From the NCBI GenBank assembly GCA_026399755.1, contig JAPLQI010000086.1:48843-112842 (forward strand): a stretch of 64,000 nucleotides of DNA, written 5' to 3'. This DNA comes from Pseudomonadota bacterium. Its GTDB lineage: Bacteria > Pseudomonadota > Gammaproteobacteria > Burkholderiales > Chitinibacteraceae. The notes beneath the pieces are model-generated. The model saw only the letters and a list, made by a program, of their open reading frames with translations, ran no database searches and had not been told where the DNA came from. Positions 17,661-28,600 of the stretch are shown here, piece by piece (the stretch's first letter is position 1; every line of letters begins with the position of its first letter). Made by a program: the position numbers and the translations under genes.

Positions 17661-18842
17661 ATGGGCAATCAAAAGCAGAATATCGATCCCCGTGAGTTAG
17701 AAAGCGCTTTTTCACTTTTTACTGAAGCATCAAATCAGCTTAGCCTTGCTTATGCAGATTTACAGCAGCAAGTTGTTTCTCTGACAGAGCAATTAGAAAT
17801 TGCTAATGGAAATTTACGGCGAGAACTGGATGAAAAAGCCGCTTTGTCTAGACGCTTGTCTTTATTGCTTGAACGCTTGCCCGGTGGCGTAGTGGAGTTA
17901 AATGAGCAGGGGGTGGTTGTGGAATTTAACCCAGCAGCTCATTTTATGATGCAAACCCTCAAGCTTGGGTCTGTGTGGCAGGAATATGCAGCCGCGCATT
18001 TACAGGCCACCAATGTGCCTGATTTATGGTTATCCCAATCTCTTAAAGGTGAGCGGCGCATTAGCATTGTCGCTAACGATATGCCTGGTGAGAACGGTAA
18101 AATTATGTTGGTACACGATATTAGCGACACATGGGAGCTGCAGCGTGCATTAACGCAACACAAACGCTTAGCGGCAATGGGCGAAATGGCCGCGGGTCTT
18201 GCCCATCAGCTTCGTACCCCTTTGGCAACAGCTCTCCTTTATTCTGCACATTTAGCTAAGCCTGAATTAAGTGACAACGATAGGCAGAAATTTGGACAAA
18301 AAAATTTAGCGCGATTAAGGCACCTTGAAGTGCTCATTCAAAATATGTTGAGCTTTGTGCGGGGGCATGATGTGCCATTGGAGGCGGTTAAATTATCTGC
18401 ATTACTTCAAGAAGCGCAGCTTGTAATGCAGCCACAATTACAAGCTAGCCAGATGCAATGCACATTAAGTTTGCCTGTTGATCACGAATATTTAGTGGTC
18501 AGCGCGAACTACAAAGAGCTTTTGGGTTGCGTGACTAACCTGATTGATAACGCCATGCTGGCCTCTAAGCAAGGAGGGGAGATTCGTCTTTCTTTGCTCA
18601 AGCAGGAAAATATGATTGAGCTGCAGGTTGTAGATCAAGGATGTGGGATGTCTTTGGAGGTGCAAGAGCGCCTATTTGAGCCTTTTTTTACCACAAGAAA
18701 AGAAGGAACAGGGTTGGGGCTTGCCATTGTTAGCAACCTATTGGCTCGCTTAGGTGGCGAGATTGGCGTAAATTCTACCCTTGGAATCGGTAGTTCGTTT
18801 ACGATACGGTTGCCAGTTTTGTATTGCCCGACTAAGGTATGA
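17661..18842 (+). CDS. fleS: Flagellar sensor histidine kinase FleS/FlrB-like
   Basis: A 393-residue soluble kinase. The start (ELESAFSLFTEASNQLSLAY followed by a coiled coil to about residue 70) is typical of FleS/FlrB. A PAS domain follows (LLERLPGGVVELNEQGVVVE ...), then HisKA with the phospho-acceptor His182 (AAGLAHQLRTPLA) and HATPase_c (NLIDNAMLAS, DQGCGMS, EGTGLGLAIV). No membrane helix is seen, as in FleS. It should phosphorylate FleR to switch on sigma-54-dependent class III flagellar genes. The fitting regulator gene is present, but about 12.9 kb downstream at 31711, beyond the chemotaxis genes. Confidence 0.88.
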   Translation: MGNQKQNIDPRELESAFSLFTEASNQLSLAYADLQQQVVSLTEQLEIANGNLRRELDEKAALSRRLSLLLERLPGGVVELNEQGVVVEFNPAAHFMMQTLKLGSVWQEYAAAHLQATNVPDLWLSQSLKGERRISIVANDMPGENGKIMLVHDISDTWELQRALTQHKRLAAMGEMAAGLAHQLRTPLATALLYSAHLAKPELSDNDRQKFGQKNLARLRHLEVLIQNMLSFVRGHDVPLEAVKLSALLQEAQLVMQPQLQASQMQCTLSLPVDHEYLVVSANYKELLGCVTNLIDNAMLASKQGGEIRLSLLKQENMIELQVVDQGCGMSLEVQERLFEPFFTTRKEGTGLGLAIVSNLLARLGGEIGVNSTLGIGSSFTIRLPVLYCPTKV

Positions 18843-18928
18843 AAGCAAGACCATATATTTAACTTTCCCATACCTTGGTTTTTTTGTAGTGATTTTAAAC
18901 ATGTAACTTTCATGGAGTTGAGGTTTGT

Positions 18929-19234
18929 ATGACGCCAACTGTGCAGATTGAAGGGGATGTGGGCCGTGTAGTCCTCTCCGGACAGTTCGATTTCAGTGCT
19001 CACCGAGAGTTTCGTCAGGTGTGTGAAACACTCATTAGTAATCCCAGCATCAAAGAAGTCTTGGTGGATTTCCAAAATGTAAATTATTTGGATAGCTCTG
19101 CCTTGGGGATGTTGCTGTTATTAAAAGAAAAAATTGGTGCTGCCAGCAAAAGTTTAGCTTTGGTTAATTGCAGAGAATCGGTCAAACAGGTTTTAGATAT
19201 TGCCTGCTTTGGTAAAATTTTCGTCATCCGTTAA
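18929..19234 (+). CDS. STAS-domain anti-sigma factor antagonist (HsbA-like)
   Basis: A 101-residue single STAS domain. The conserved phosphorylatable Ser56 sits in NYLDSSALGMLLLL, as in SpoIIAA and HsbA. Such proteins are phosphorylated by an anti-sigma-type kinase and dephosphorylated by a PP2C phosphatase. Both activities are predicted in the gene starting 8 bases after its stop, so the pair is almost surely one switch. In Pseudomonas the HsbA/HsbR pair controls the anti-sigma factor FlgM and biofilm choice; transferring that role here is inference. Confidence 0.88.
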   Translation: MTPTVQIEGDVGRVVLSGQFDFSAHREFRQVCETLISNPSIKEVLVDFQNVNYLDSSALGMLLLLKEKIGAASKSLALVNCRESVKQVLDIACFGKIFVIR

Positions 19235-19242
19235 AGCTTACA

Positions 19243-20964
19243 ATGAAAATTCTAGTTGTTGACGATACTGAATCTGTACTTTTACTAATTTCTCGATTTG
19301 TCGAGGCATTGGGGCATAAGGCTATTCAGGCTCGTAATGGGCTAGAAGCATTAGAAATATGGCGGCTTGAAAGGCCTGACTTAGTTTTAATGGACATGAT
19401 GATGCCCGTTATGTCAGGTCTTGAAGCCGCTGTTGCGATTAAGCATGAAGCGAACGAAAATTGGGTGCCGATTGTCTTTGTGACTGGGGTGGGCGAAGAA
19501 AACAAATTAGCAGAAGCCATTGAGCAAGGGGCCGATGACTACATCAATAAGCCGGTTAATTTTCGAGTATTAGAAGCAAAATTAAAAGCATTTAGCCGCA
19601 CCTTAGAGCTCAACCGCAAGGTGAGAGAGCAGTCCGTTAAATTGGCAGATTATTACGATCGCGCTGAGGAAGAAAAGCGCGTTGTTAGCCATTTAATGGA
19701 GCAAATGGTTAATGCCGAGTTATTGTATGACCCCCAGTTTGAATATTACTTATCCCCTGCTGAAAGTCTTTCGGGGGATTTAATTGCAGCTGCGCGTACT
19801 CCTGGCCAAGCTCTTTATTTGATGTTGGCAGATGGAATTGGGCATGGCTTAACTGCAGCGCTCAATGTACTACCCCTAACCCAGCCTTTTTATACCATGA
19901 CGGAAAAAGGCTATACCATTTCAGATATTTTAATTGAGATGAATAATAAGGTAAGGCAAGTTTTACCGGTTGGCCGTTTTGTTGCCTTAGTTTTAATTTC
20001 AATTGATGAATCAGCGGGCTGTATTGAGGTCTGGAATGGGGGTATGCCATCAGTGCAAGTTTTGTCCCCAAGCGGAGAAGTAAAGCACACTTGGAAATCA
20101 TCGCATTTGCCACTCGGTATTGTGCCGACTAATGCGATGGATGTGATGACCGATCGTTATTATTTTAATGAGCCAGCTTGTTTAGCGGCTTATTCTGATG
20201 GGCTAATTGAAGCACGTCATTCTACTAAAGGGGATTACGGTTTAGATCGACTGCTGAAAGTGCTGGCTGAAGTTCCTAGCGATCAACGATTGGTTCATGC
20301 ACAAAAAGACCTTGCTGAGTTCTTAGAAGGTGAAGCTCATCATGATGATATTTCTCTAGTGCTGGCTTATTTTGGCGATAAAGCGACTGTAGTATCTAAG
20401 GAGCGAATTTTTCCTATTACCGAAGAAGTCAATATTTCTACTTTAGCGGCTCTTGGTGAAAGCGCATGGCGATATAGTGTGGCACTTGGCGTTGATGAGA
20501 TTAGGCATATCAATACCGTGCCATTTATGATGAATTTTATTGGTGGCGTTCGCTCGCTTGCATTTAGTCAATCAGATGTTTTTTTGATTTTGACTGAGTT
20601 ATTTGTGAATGCATTAGATCATGGTGTTTTAGGTCTTAATTCATCGATGAAGCGTGGTGTTGACGGAATGGAGCAGTATTTATGTGAACGGGCAAATCGC
20701 TTAGAAAGGTTGACTGAAGGCCGAATAGAAATTGACTTGACCGGTTTGCATTATGATGGAAAAGATGTACTCAGAATTAGAGTGAAAGATAGCGGGCCGG
20801 GTTTTGATTGGTCTCAATTACATGTTAGTAGTGCCGCATTAACGCATCAGTTTGCATTTGGTCGTGGTATTGCCCTAGTTAGATCTCTATGCGCGTCCGC
20901 TCAATATCATGGAACGGGTAATGAAGTGGTTGCTTACTATATCCCTCGTACTGAAGCGGTGTAG
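19243..20964 (+). CDS. Receiver - PP2C phosphatase - HATPase regulator (HsbR-like)
   Basis: A 573-residue three-domain protein. The receiver (1-120) has Asp51 in LVLMDMMMPV. A short coiled linker leads to a SpoIIE/PP2C phosphatase (about 180-380) with the metal-binding phrases LMLADGIGHGLTAALNVL, AAYSDGLIEAR and HHDDISLVLAYFG. A C-terminal HATPase_c domain of the anti-sigma kinase type (about 420-573) has LTELFVNALDHGVLG and VKDSGPGFDW. The same layout is known from HsbR of Pseudomonas. It would both phosphorylate and dephosphorylate the STAS partner upstream under control of a kinase acting on the receiver. Likely input kinases are FleS or a CheA, which is inference from location only. Confidence 0.88.
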   Translation: MKILVVDDTESVLLLISRFVEALGHKAIQARNGLEALEIWRLERPDLVLMDMMMPVMSGLEAAVAIKHEANENWVPIVFVTGVGEENKLAEAIEQGADDYINKPVNFRVLEAKLKAFSRTLELNRKVREQSVKLADYYDRAEEEKRVVSHLMEQMVNAELLYDPQFEYYLSPAESLSGDLIAAARTPGQALYLMLADGIGHGLTAALNVLPLTQPFYTMTEKGYTISDILIEMNNKVRQVLPVGRFVALVLISIDESAGCIEVWNGGMPSVQVLSPSGEVKHTWKSSHLPLGIVPTNAMDVMTDRYYFNEPACLAAYSDGLIEARHSTKGDYGLDRLLKVLAEVPSDQRLVHAQKDLAEFLEGEAHHDDISLVLAYFGDKATVVSKERIFPITEEVNISTLAALGESAWRYSVALGVDEIRHINTVPFMMNFIGGVRSLAFSQSDVFLILTELFVNALDHGVLGLNSSMKRGVDGMEQYLCERANRLERLTEGRIEIDLTGLHYDGKDVLRIRVKDSGPGFDWSQLHVSSAALTHQFAFGRGIALVRSLCASAQYHGTGNEVVAYYIPRTEAV

Positions 20965-21000
20965 CAGCTCTCCGCTGCTTGCTTATATTTTCTTTTTTTC
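20963..21000 (+). terminator. Terminator after the HsbR-like gene
   Basis: A stem AGCAGC/GCTGCT with a 5-base loop overlaps the stop codon, and is followed by a T-rich tract (TTATATTTTCTTTTTTTC). A 282-base gap follows before the next gene, consistent with the end of a transcription unit. Confidence 0.55.
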
Positions 21001-21246
21001 CATATAAGTTTTATTCAATTCGGCTATGTGATCTGATTTCATCAAATTGCTTAGACTGACTATACCTGCTCTTCTCTTTCGCATAAAAAGTTTTCCTTCA
21101 TATTGCTTTCTCTAGGTGTGGGATAAATTACGCTGTGATTTTAGTAATGGTTTTGGTTTCAATTTTAGCCAAATAAGCTATCTTTACTATTACAAAGCAG
21201 GAGGGCGTTTTGTCATCGCTTATGCGTATTGAATCTGAGGTTTTTT

Positions 21247-22443
21247 ATGTTTGAAAAGTCCCTGCTTATTTTGATTGCTTTCGCTTCTTTTGTAAGTATT
21301 TCAATCTTGTTGCTTGCATGGCTTAGTCCCTCCTTATCGTTATTAGTTGTGGGGGGATTAATTGCGGCATGGGGGCCTGTATTTATTATTAGATTTGGTG
21401 GGCATGAAACAACAATAGATTTTGAAGAGGCTCAGTTTCAAGATCTCCAACATATGGGCGGTTCATTACAAAAACAATCTGACATGAGTTTGTTTACAGC
21501 TGCTCAATTACAACTTGCAGATGATGAAGTAAAACGGGCTATTGAGATCTTTGCTGATGCTATTCCCGCTTTAATGAATGGCTTTGTAGAGATTGCAGAT
21601 CAATCTCGCTTACAAAAAGAAATGGCTGAGTCTCTTTTCAAGCATGCAGCAGGAGAGAGCGGCAATGGTTTTGAAATTTTTGTTTCTGAAACATCAGAAA
21701 TTCTTACGATCTTTGTAGAAAGTATTGTTTCAAATTCATACACCGCAATGGGTCTTGTTGATCAAATGGAGCAGGTTGGAGAAGTGGTAGAAGAAGTGCT
21801 TGGTGTATTAAATGAAATTGAATCAATTGCAAAGCAAACGAATTTACTTGCATTAAATGCTGCAATTGAAGCAGCCCGCGCAGGAGAGGCCGGCAGAGGA
21901 TTTGCAGTGGTAGCGGATGAAGTGAGGGCGCTTTCAATGAGAACTAATCACTTTAGTCGGCAAATTCGCGGTAATGTCCGGCAAATTCATGATTCAGTGG
22001 CTATAGCAGAAGAGGCCATTATGAAATTGGCCTCACAGGATATGAGTAAATCAATGCAATCCAAAGTGCAAGTTGAGCAGACAATGGCGAGTATTGGTGA
22101 GATGAATAAAAATGTTGAATCGGTTGTCAGTGAATTGGCAAAAATTGCTGTTCAAGTAGAACACGGAGTTTCTAATGCCGTACGTGGCTTACAGTTTCAG
22201 GATTTAGTGAATCAGCTCTTATTGCATGCAAAAGGGCGCGTTGTTGCACAGTCAGAAATACAAGAGGCATTGGCATTAATTTATGGCTATATTGCAAATC
22301 AAAAGAATCCAGTGCGTGCATGGAAAGATAAAATTACTGAATTACAAAATTTGGGTGAACGTTCAATCTTACTCGCGGATTCTATGCATAAGAATCCAGT
22401 GGCTCAAGACAATATGGGTAGCGGTGATATTGATTTGTTTTAA
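21247..22443 (+). CDS. Small membrane methyl-accepting chemotaxis protein
   Basis: A 398-residue receptor without a periplasmic sensor domain. Two closely spaced hydrophobic helices at about residues 6-50 ([20 protein letters not shown], then [17 protein letters not shown]) are followed directly by a cytoplasmic helical domain with the receptor tip [20 protein letters not shown] and [16 protein letters not shown]. There is no HAMP domain and no CheR-docking pentapeptide. The ATG at 21247 has GAGG 6 bases upstream; an in-frame TTG 18 bases earlier is less likely. It heads the second chemotaxis set and could sense internal or membrane-borne cues, or act as an accessory receptor. Confidence 0.88.
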   Translation: MFEKSLLILIAFASFVSISILLLAWLSPSLSLLVVGGLIAAWGPVFIIRFGGHETTIDFEEAQFQDLQHMGGSLQKQSDMSLFTAAQLQLADDEVKRAIEIFADAIPALMNGFVEIADQSRLQKEMAESLFKHAAGESGNGFEIFVSETSEILTIFVESIVSNSYTAMGLVDQMEQVGEVVEEVLGVLNEIESIAKQTNLLALNAAIEAARAGEAGRGFAVVADEVRALSMRTNHFSRQIRGNVRQIHDSVAIAEEAIMKLASQDMSKSMQSKVQVEQTMASIGEMNKNVESVVSELAKIAVQVEHGVSNAVRGLQFQDLVNQLLLHAKGRVVAQSEIQEALALIYGYIANQKNPVRAWKDKITELQNLGERSILLADSMHKNPVAQDNMGSGDIDLF

Positions 22444-22563
22444 TTTGAGTGTGGCGCAGCATATGCTATTTGTTTTTCACATCAATACCATTTAAAGAAA
22501 CTGTGGGTGGTGTAGTTTGTGCAGAAACAAATGTATGGCTATTAATACATGGTTGGAGGGAAT

Positions 22564-22929
22564 ATGGCTAAAAAAATTCTGACAGTCGATGATTCTGCAT
22601 CAATTAGGCAGATGGTGGTGTTTACGCTGAAAAGTGCCGGCTACGAGGTGGTGGAGGCCAGTGATGGCAATCTAGGGGTGCAGCAAGCTAAAAAAACACA
22701 GGTTGATTTGATTCTGACTGATCAGAATATGCCAGGTATGGATGGCTTAACGTTGATTAAAACTCTCCGTGCAACGCCGCAATATAAGTCGACGCCCATG
22801 CTGATGCTCACCACTGAGTCGAGCGATGCGATGAAGATGCAAGGCAAAACGGCAGGTGCAACAGGTTGGCTTGTTAAACCATTTGACCCTCAAAAATTAC
22901 TCGAAGTTGTGCGAAAAGTGATTGGCTAG
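22564..22929 (+). CDS. cheY: CheY-type response regulator (CheY2)
   Basis: A 121-residue receiver-only protein: acid pocket DD at 9-10, acceptor Asp53 (LILTDQNMPGMDGL), MLTTESSDAMK and the conserved Lys in GWLVKPFDPQKL. The style is that of CheY proteins coded beside alternative CheA clusters rather than of the flagellar-switch CheY encoded at 14940-15329. It starts at ATG 22564, with GGAGGG just upstream; the frame extends five codons further, but the ribosome site lies inside that extension. cheA2 follows after 34 bases. It may be a phosphate sink or a second output regulator. Confidence 0.9.
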   Translation: MAKKILTVDDSASIRQMVVFTLKSAGYEVVEASDGNLGVQQAKKTQVDLILTDQNMPGMDGLTLIKTLRATPQYKSTPMLMLTTESSDAMKMQGKTAGATGWLVKPFDPQKLLEVVRKVIG

Positions 22930-22963
22930 TTGTTTAGCTGAGCTTGCCGCAGAAGGAGGGGGT

Positions 22964-25111
22964 ATGGCGATTGATATGAGCCAGTTTATTGCAGTTTTCT
23001 TTGATGAAGCTGCAGAGCATCTAGCAACAATGGAATCCATTTTGCTGAAGCTCAGTCTGGATGAGCCAGATAGCGAAGATCTAAATGCTATCTTTCGTGC
23101 CGCTCATTCGATTAAGGGGGGCGCAGCAACATTTGGTTTTACTGATTTAGCCGCCGTCACCCATATATTGGAAAACCTGCTAGATCGAATTCGAAAAAAT
23201 GAGTTAGACCTGCGCGCAGATATGATCGATGTATTTTTGCGCAGCGGGGATGTATTACAGAATATTTTATCGGCTCACCGCGATGGGGGGAGCGCTGATT
23301 TAGAAGCAGCGAAAGAAATAAGCACCTTGCTGGAAAAATTTGCTAACGAAACATCGAGTGAAGCATCCATAGGGGAAGAGAGCGAAGCTGCCAGTGTGTG
23401 TGTGAATGTGGCTGCAGGGGCCGCTTTTGATGAGGCAGCCGTGCTCAGGGCTCTTGAGGGCTATGGTGAGCTGGTTTCTGCCACGACGGGGAGTACTGAA
23501 AGTGATTGGGCCTATCACTTGCATACGTCTTCAGCACCCCAAGAAATTGTGGACACCCTAGCTTTTGCGATAGAGATTTCAAGGTTAAGTATTGGCCAGC
23601 CCATGGCCTCAGCGGAGCGACAAAAACTAAGTGATGGCGATGGCTATGGATTTTTTACCGATGACGAGCCTGCTGCAGTTAGTGCTTCACAAGATGGTGA
23701 GGGCTACGGCTTCTTTACCGATATCGCTGCTGTGGCCCCTGTACCAGTAGAAACCGTGACGGATGGTGCTGGTTATGGCTTCTTTGAGCCTAGACCCAAA
23801 GTAGTTGAGTCTGCAACGGGCACGCCTATTAAAGAAGTGAAAATAGAAGAAGCAGAGCCACCTTCTGCAAAATCTAAAGCCGCAGCGAGTACGGCCCCTT
23901 CCAAATCAACTGCAGCCACTGCCGCAGCCGATACTTCTATCCGTGTCAGCGTAGAAAAAGTCGATCAACTCCTTAATTTAGTGGGTGAGTTGGTGATTAC
24001 GCAATCGATGCTGGTGCAAACCGCACTGAATCTTGACCCTGTTATTCATGAAAATATGCTTTCTGGCGTGGGTCAGCTAGAGCGCAATACACGTGAGCTG
24101 CAAGAGTCGGTGATGTCGATTCGCATGATGCCCATTTCATTTGTATTTAGCCGTTTCCCTCGATTGGTTCGCGATCTAGCTGGAAAACTAAATAAAAAAA
24201 TTGAATTAAAGCTTATTGGCGAAAGTACTGAATTAGATAAAGGATTTATTGAAAAGCTTTCCGATCCTTTAACGCACTTAGTTAGAAATAGCCTAGATCA
24301 TGGTATTGAATTACCCGATGAGCGCGTCGCTAAAGGCAAGCCCGCAACCGGTACGCTCACCTTACGTGCCTTCCATCAAGGCGGCAATATTGTGATTGAA
24401 GTTGCTGACGATGGTGCAGGGCTCAATCGCGATCGTATTTTAGCCAAAGCCCGTGAGCGTGATATTCCCGTGCATGATGGCATGACCGATGGAGAGGTTT
24501 GGCTACTGATCTTTGAAGCCGGCTTTTCTACTGCAGCCGTAGTGACCGATGTATCAGGGCGTGGCGTAGGGATGGATGTAGTGCGCAGAAATATTCACTC
24601 CATGGGGGGGCGAATCGAAATTAGCTCCATCTACGGTGTTGGCTCCACCATGAGTATTCGTTTGCCGCTGACTTTGGCTATTTTGGATGGCATGTCTATT
24701 TCAGTTGGTGAAGAAATTTATTTAATCCCTTTGGCTTTTATTATTGAATCATTACAACCAAGGCCCGATGAAGTCAAAACAATGGCGGGTAAGGGGCGAG
24801 TGATTAATGTGCGTGGTGAATATCTGCCTTTAATTGCTTTACATGAGATCTTTAATGTCCCCCCTAAAGTCACACAGTTTCACGAAGGTTTGGTGATTAT
24901 ATTAGAGGCTGAGGGCGAAAAAGTAGCGATGTTTGTGGATGATTTATTAGGCCAGCATCAAGTTGTGGTTAAAAACCTAGAAACAAACTATCGCAAAGTA
25001 CCTGGGGTTGCAGGTGCCACTATTATGGGTGATGGGCACGTTGCATTTATTTTAGATGTTGCCCAATTAGTACATATTAGCCAAGGCTTAACTCGAGCCG
25101 TTGCAGCTTGA
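22964..25111 (+). CDS. cheA: Chemotaxis histidine kinase CheA (CheA2) with GYGFF-repeat linker
   Basis: A 715-residue kinase. The Hpt domain has His48 (RAAHSIKGGAATFGF). A second region to about residue 215 contains a short predicted alpha/beta segment (WAYHLHTSSAPQEIVDTLAF). Next come three copies of DGxGYGFF at about residues 224, 244 and 267, spaced 20 and 23 residues, in an A/S/E/V-rich linker. Then follow dimerisation (SVEKVDQLLNLVGELVITQS), HATPase (HLVRNSLDHGIELP, DDGAGLNRD, GRGVGMDVVRRN) and a CheW-like domain. The start is ATG 22964 after GGAGGGGG. It is encoded with cheY2, cheW, receptors and cheRDB, so it has a full adaptation set, unlike CheA1. Confidence 0.94.
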   Translation: MAIDMSQFIAVFFDEAAEHLATMESILLKLSLDEPDSEDLNAIFRAAHSIKGGAATFGFTDLAAVTHILENLLDRIRKNELDLRADMIDVFLRSGDVLQNILSAHRDGGSADLEAAKEISTLLEKFANETSSEASIGEESEAASVCVNVAAGAAFDEAAVLRALEGYGELVSATTGSTESDWAYHLHTSSAPQEIVDTLAFAIEISRLSIGQPMASAERQKLSDGDGYGFFTDDEPAAVSASQDGEGYGFFTDIAAVAPVPVETVTDGAGYGFFEPRPKVVESATGTPIKEVKIEEAEPPSAKSKAAASTAPSKSTAATAAADTSIRVSVEKVDQLLNLVGELVITQSMLVQTALNLDPVIHENMLSGVGQLERNTRELQESVMSIRMMPISFVFSRFPRLVRDLAGKLNKKIELKLIGESTELDKGFIEKLSDPLTHLVRNSLDHGIELPDERVAKGKPATGTLTLRAFHQGGNIVIEVADDGAGLNRDRILAKARERDIPVHDGMTDGEVWLLIFEAGFSTAAVVTDVSGRGVGMDVVRRNIHSMGGRIEISSIYGVGSTMSIRLPLTLAILDGMSISVGEEIYLIPLAFIIESLQPRPDEVKTMAGKGRVINVRGEYLPLIALHEIFNVPPKVTQFHEGLVIILEAEGEKVAMFVDDLLGQHQVVVKNLETNYRKVPGVAGATIMGDGHVAFILDVAQLVHISQGLTRAVAA

Positions 25112-25148
25112 GTGTTTCTAATCGAATTCATTTTAAAGAGGACCGGAG

Positions 25149-25634
25149 ATGGATAATGGTTTAGATCACCCAGATGCCGCTCGTGAAATTCTCGTTTTTG
25201 CATTGGGCAACGAGGAATACGGCATAGATATTTTAAAGGTGCAGGAAATTCGTGGCTACGATGCGGTAACTAGCATTGCTAACGTGCCTGCTTTTATTAA
25301 AGGCGTTATTAATTTACGCGGCAATATTGTGCCTATTGTCGATTTAAGAATTAAATTTGGTCTAGGCAATATTATGTACGACCATTTTACTGTCGTCATT
25401 ATCTTGAATGTGGCGAATAGAACGGTGGGTATTGTAGTAGATGGTGTTTCAGATGTTTTAACTTTGGCGGCTAATCACGTTAAACCGGCTCCGGAATTTG
25501 GTGCGGTTCTCGATACTGCCTATATTCAAGGATTAGGCACCCTAGAGGAACGCATGATTATCCTTGTTGATATTGAGAAATTAATGACCAGTAGTGATAT
25601 GTCATTGGTCGATCATGTTGCCGTAACAGCTTAA
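25149..25634 (+). CDS. cheW: Chemotaxis coupling protein CheW
   Basis: A 161-residue CheW domain that bridges receptors and CheA. It has the classical blocks [40 protein letters not shown] and [25 protein letters not shown] precedes the ATG. It is the only stand-alone CheW in the window, located between cheA2 and the large PAS receptor, with 22 bases to the latter. Confidence 0.97.
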   Translation: MDNGLDHPDAAREILVFALGNEEYGIDILKVQEIRGYDAVTSIANVPAFIKGVINLRGNIVPIVDLRIKFGLGNIMYDHFTVVIILNVANRTVGIVVDGVSDVLTLAANHVKPAPEFGAVLDTAYIQGLGTLEERMIILVDIEKLMTSSDMSLVDHVAVTA

Positions 25635-25656
25635 TCAATGATTCAAGGAGCACATT

Positions 25657-28600
25657 ATGTTCAATTTATTTTCAGATCCAGCGAAAGAAGAAGCAACTAG
25701 AAAGCAGATTCTTAGTTTGCAAGAAGAAGTACAAGAATTTAGAGCTAAAGCGATGAAGGCCGAGCTTGCCTTTGATCCTGCTAAAGAAGAAGCCACTAAA
25801 AACAAAATGCTGAACTTGCAAGAAGAGCTGCAAGAGTTAAAAAGCAAATGTAATGCCATGGATAAATCTCAGGCCGTGATTGAATTTGACTTGAGTGGAC
25901 GGATATTGACGGCAAATGATAATTTCTTGGGTGCCTTGGGTTATCGCCTCAGCGACATTAAAGATCAACATCATAGTATGTTTGTTGATCCCGTTCAGCG
26001 GCAAAGCCCTGAATATGCGGCATTCTGGGATAAATTAAGACGCGGTGATTTTGATTCAGGGACATACAAGCGAATTGGTCAGGGCGGAAAAGAAATTTGG
26101 ATTCAGGCCAGTTATAACCCAGTGTTTGATAGTAATGGCAAGCCCTATAAAGTGGTTAAATTTGCGACCGATGTGACTGAAGCCATTAACTCAGCAAATG
26201 AATTAAGAGCGAAAGATGCCGCTGTAGGTAAGGCGCAGGCCGTAATTGAATTTGATTTGACGGGTAAAATACTGACTGCTAATGATAATTTCTTAAATAC
26301 TTTGGGCTATAAGCTTAATGAAATTAAAGACCAGCACCATAGCATGTTTGTTGATCCGGCTTATCGGCAATCTGCAGAGTATGTCGCTTTTTGGGATAAA
26401 TTAAGACGGGGTGAATTTGATGCCGGCATTTACCAGCGTATTGGCAAGGGAGGTAAAAAAGTTTGGATTCAAGCAAGTTATAATCCCTTGTTTGATGTGA
26501 ATGGCAAGCCTTATAAAGTTGTTAAGTATGCTTCAGATATGACTGAGGCAGTAGAGAGCGCTAATTTACAATCGGCACTCGATGTGGCATCGACCAATGT
26601 CATGATGGCGGATGATAATTTTAATATCATTTACACCAATGAGTCGATGGAGAAGATGCTTATCCATGCCGAATCTGCCATTCGAAAAGATCTTCCGCAA
26701 TTTACTGCTTCCAAAGTATTGGGTAGCAGTATCGATGTATTTCATAAAAACCCTTCCTATCAGCGCAATTTATTAAGTAGCTTGCAATCCACCCATGAGG
26801 CGCAGTTGGTTTTGGGAGGGCGGACTTTTAGACTATTGGTGACGCCGGTATTTTCTAAAACAAAAGCGAGGTTAGGTACGGTCGTTGAGTGGAGAGATAG
26901 AACAGACGAGTTAGAGGCTGAAGCTAAAGCCAATATCTTAGCTTCAAGTAATTCGCGGATTAAATCGGCTTTGGATAGCGTAACGTCAAATGTCATGATT
27001 GCGGATAATGAACGTAGAATTATTTATACCAATCAAGCGGTGATCGAGATGTTGAGTGCCGCAGAATCAGATATTCGTAAGCAATTGCCACAGTTTAATG
27101 TTCGCGATGTGCAAGCGGGCGGTGTGAATGTCGATATTTTCCATAAAAATCCTGCGCATCAAAAAGATATGCTTACCAATTTACGCGGTGCATATAAAAC
27201 CAAAATTGAGGTGGGAGGGCGCACCTTTGGTTTAATTGCCTCTCCAGTGATGGATGAAGCGGGGCTAAGGCAGGGTACAGTTGTTGAATGGCAAGATTTG
27301 TCGGCTCAATTAGCAGCGGAAGCGGCGGAAGAAAAACGCTTGGAAGCTGAACGTAAAATTAGCGCCGATAATAGCCGAATCAAAGCGGCTCTGGATGGGT
27401 GTACGACCAATGTTATGATTGCAAATACTGAGCGTGAAATTATTTACATGAATAGATCTGTGGTTAGTATGCTTAGCGCGGCACAAAATGAATTGCGTAA
27501 GGCATTGCCGCAATTTGATGTGAATAAATTAATAGGACAAAACGTGGATGTCTTCCACAAAAACCCAGCACATCAACGCGATATGCTAAGCAATTTACGT
27601 AGCACCTATAGCACTCAAATTGTAGTGGGGGGGCGTACCTTTAAATTGGTGGCTAATCCGGTATCTGATGATGGCGGTGTACGTCAAGGCACGGTGGTTG
27701 AATGGCTAGATAGAACGCAAGAAGTGGCGGTAGAGGTAGAGATTGCCGATATTGTAGAAGCGGCCGCTGTGAATGGCGATTTCTCTAAACGTGCCAAATT
27801 AGAAGGCAAAGAAGGCTTTACCCTAGGCTTGTGTGAAGGCATTAATCAACTGATGTCGTCCAATGAAAAAGGCTTGGCCGATGTGGTTAGGGTCTTGGGG
27901 GCTTTGGCGCGGGGTGATTTGTCTGAAACCATTAATGGCGATTACCGTGGCACCTTGGGCCAATTAAAAGACGATTGCAATTTAACCGGCGAGCGTTTAT
28001 CTGAAATCGTTATGCAAATTAAAGATTCGGTTGGATTAATTAATACCGCATCGCAAGAAATTGCCGCTGGCAATAACAATCTATCGAGTCGTACCGAGCA
28101 ACAAGCCGCCAGCTTGGAAGAAACCGCGTCTAGCATGGAGGAGCTAACTGGTACCGTGAAACAAAATGCGGAGAACGCTAAGCAGGCTAATCAGCTGGCG
28201 ATTGGTGCCTCGGATATTGCTGTGAAAGGCGGTGGCGTGGTGGCGGAAGTCGTTTCAACCATGTCAGAAATCAATAATAGCGCCAAGAAAATTGTCGATA
28301 TTATTTCGGTTATTGATGGTATTGCCTTCCAAACCAACATCTTAGCGCTGAATGCGGCGGTTGAAGCGGCAAGGGCCGGTGAGCAGGGTAGAGGCTTTGC
28401 TGTGGTGGCCAGTGAAGTGCGTAACTTGGCACAACGCTCGGCAGCCGCAGCGAAGGAAATTAAAACCCTGATTGGCGATTCTGTACTGAAAGTTGAGCTA
28501 GGTTCACGCTTAGTCGACGATGCAGGGCGCACCATGCAAGAGGTGGTGTCTGCAGTGAAGCGCGTTACCGACATCATGAGCGAAATCTCTGCAGCCAGTG

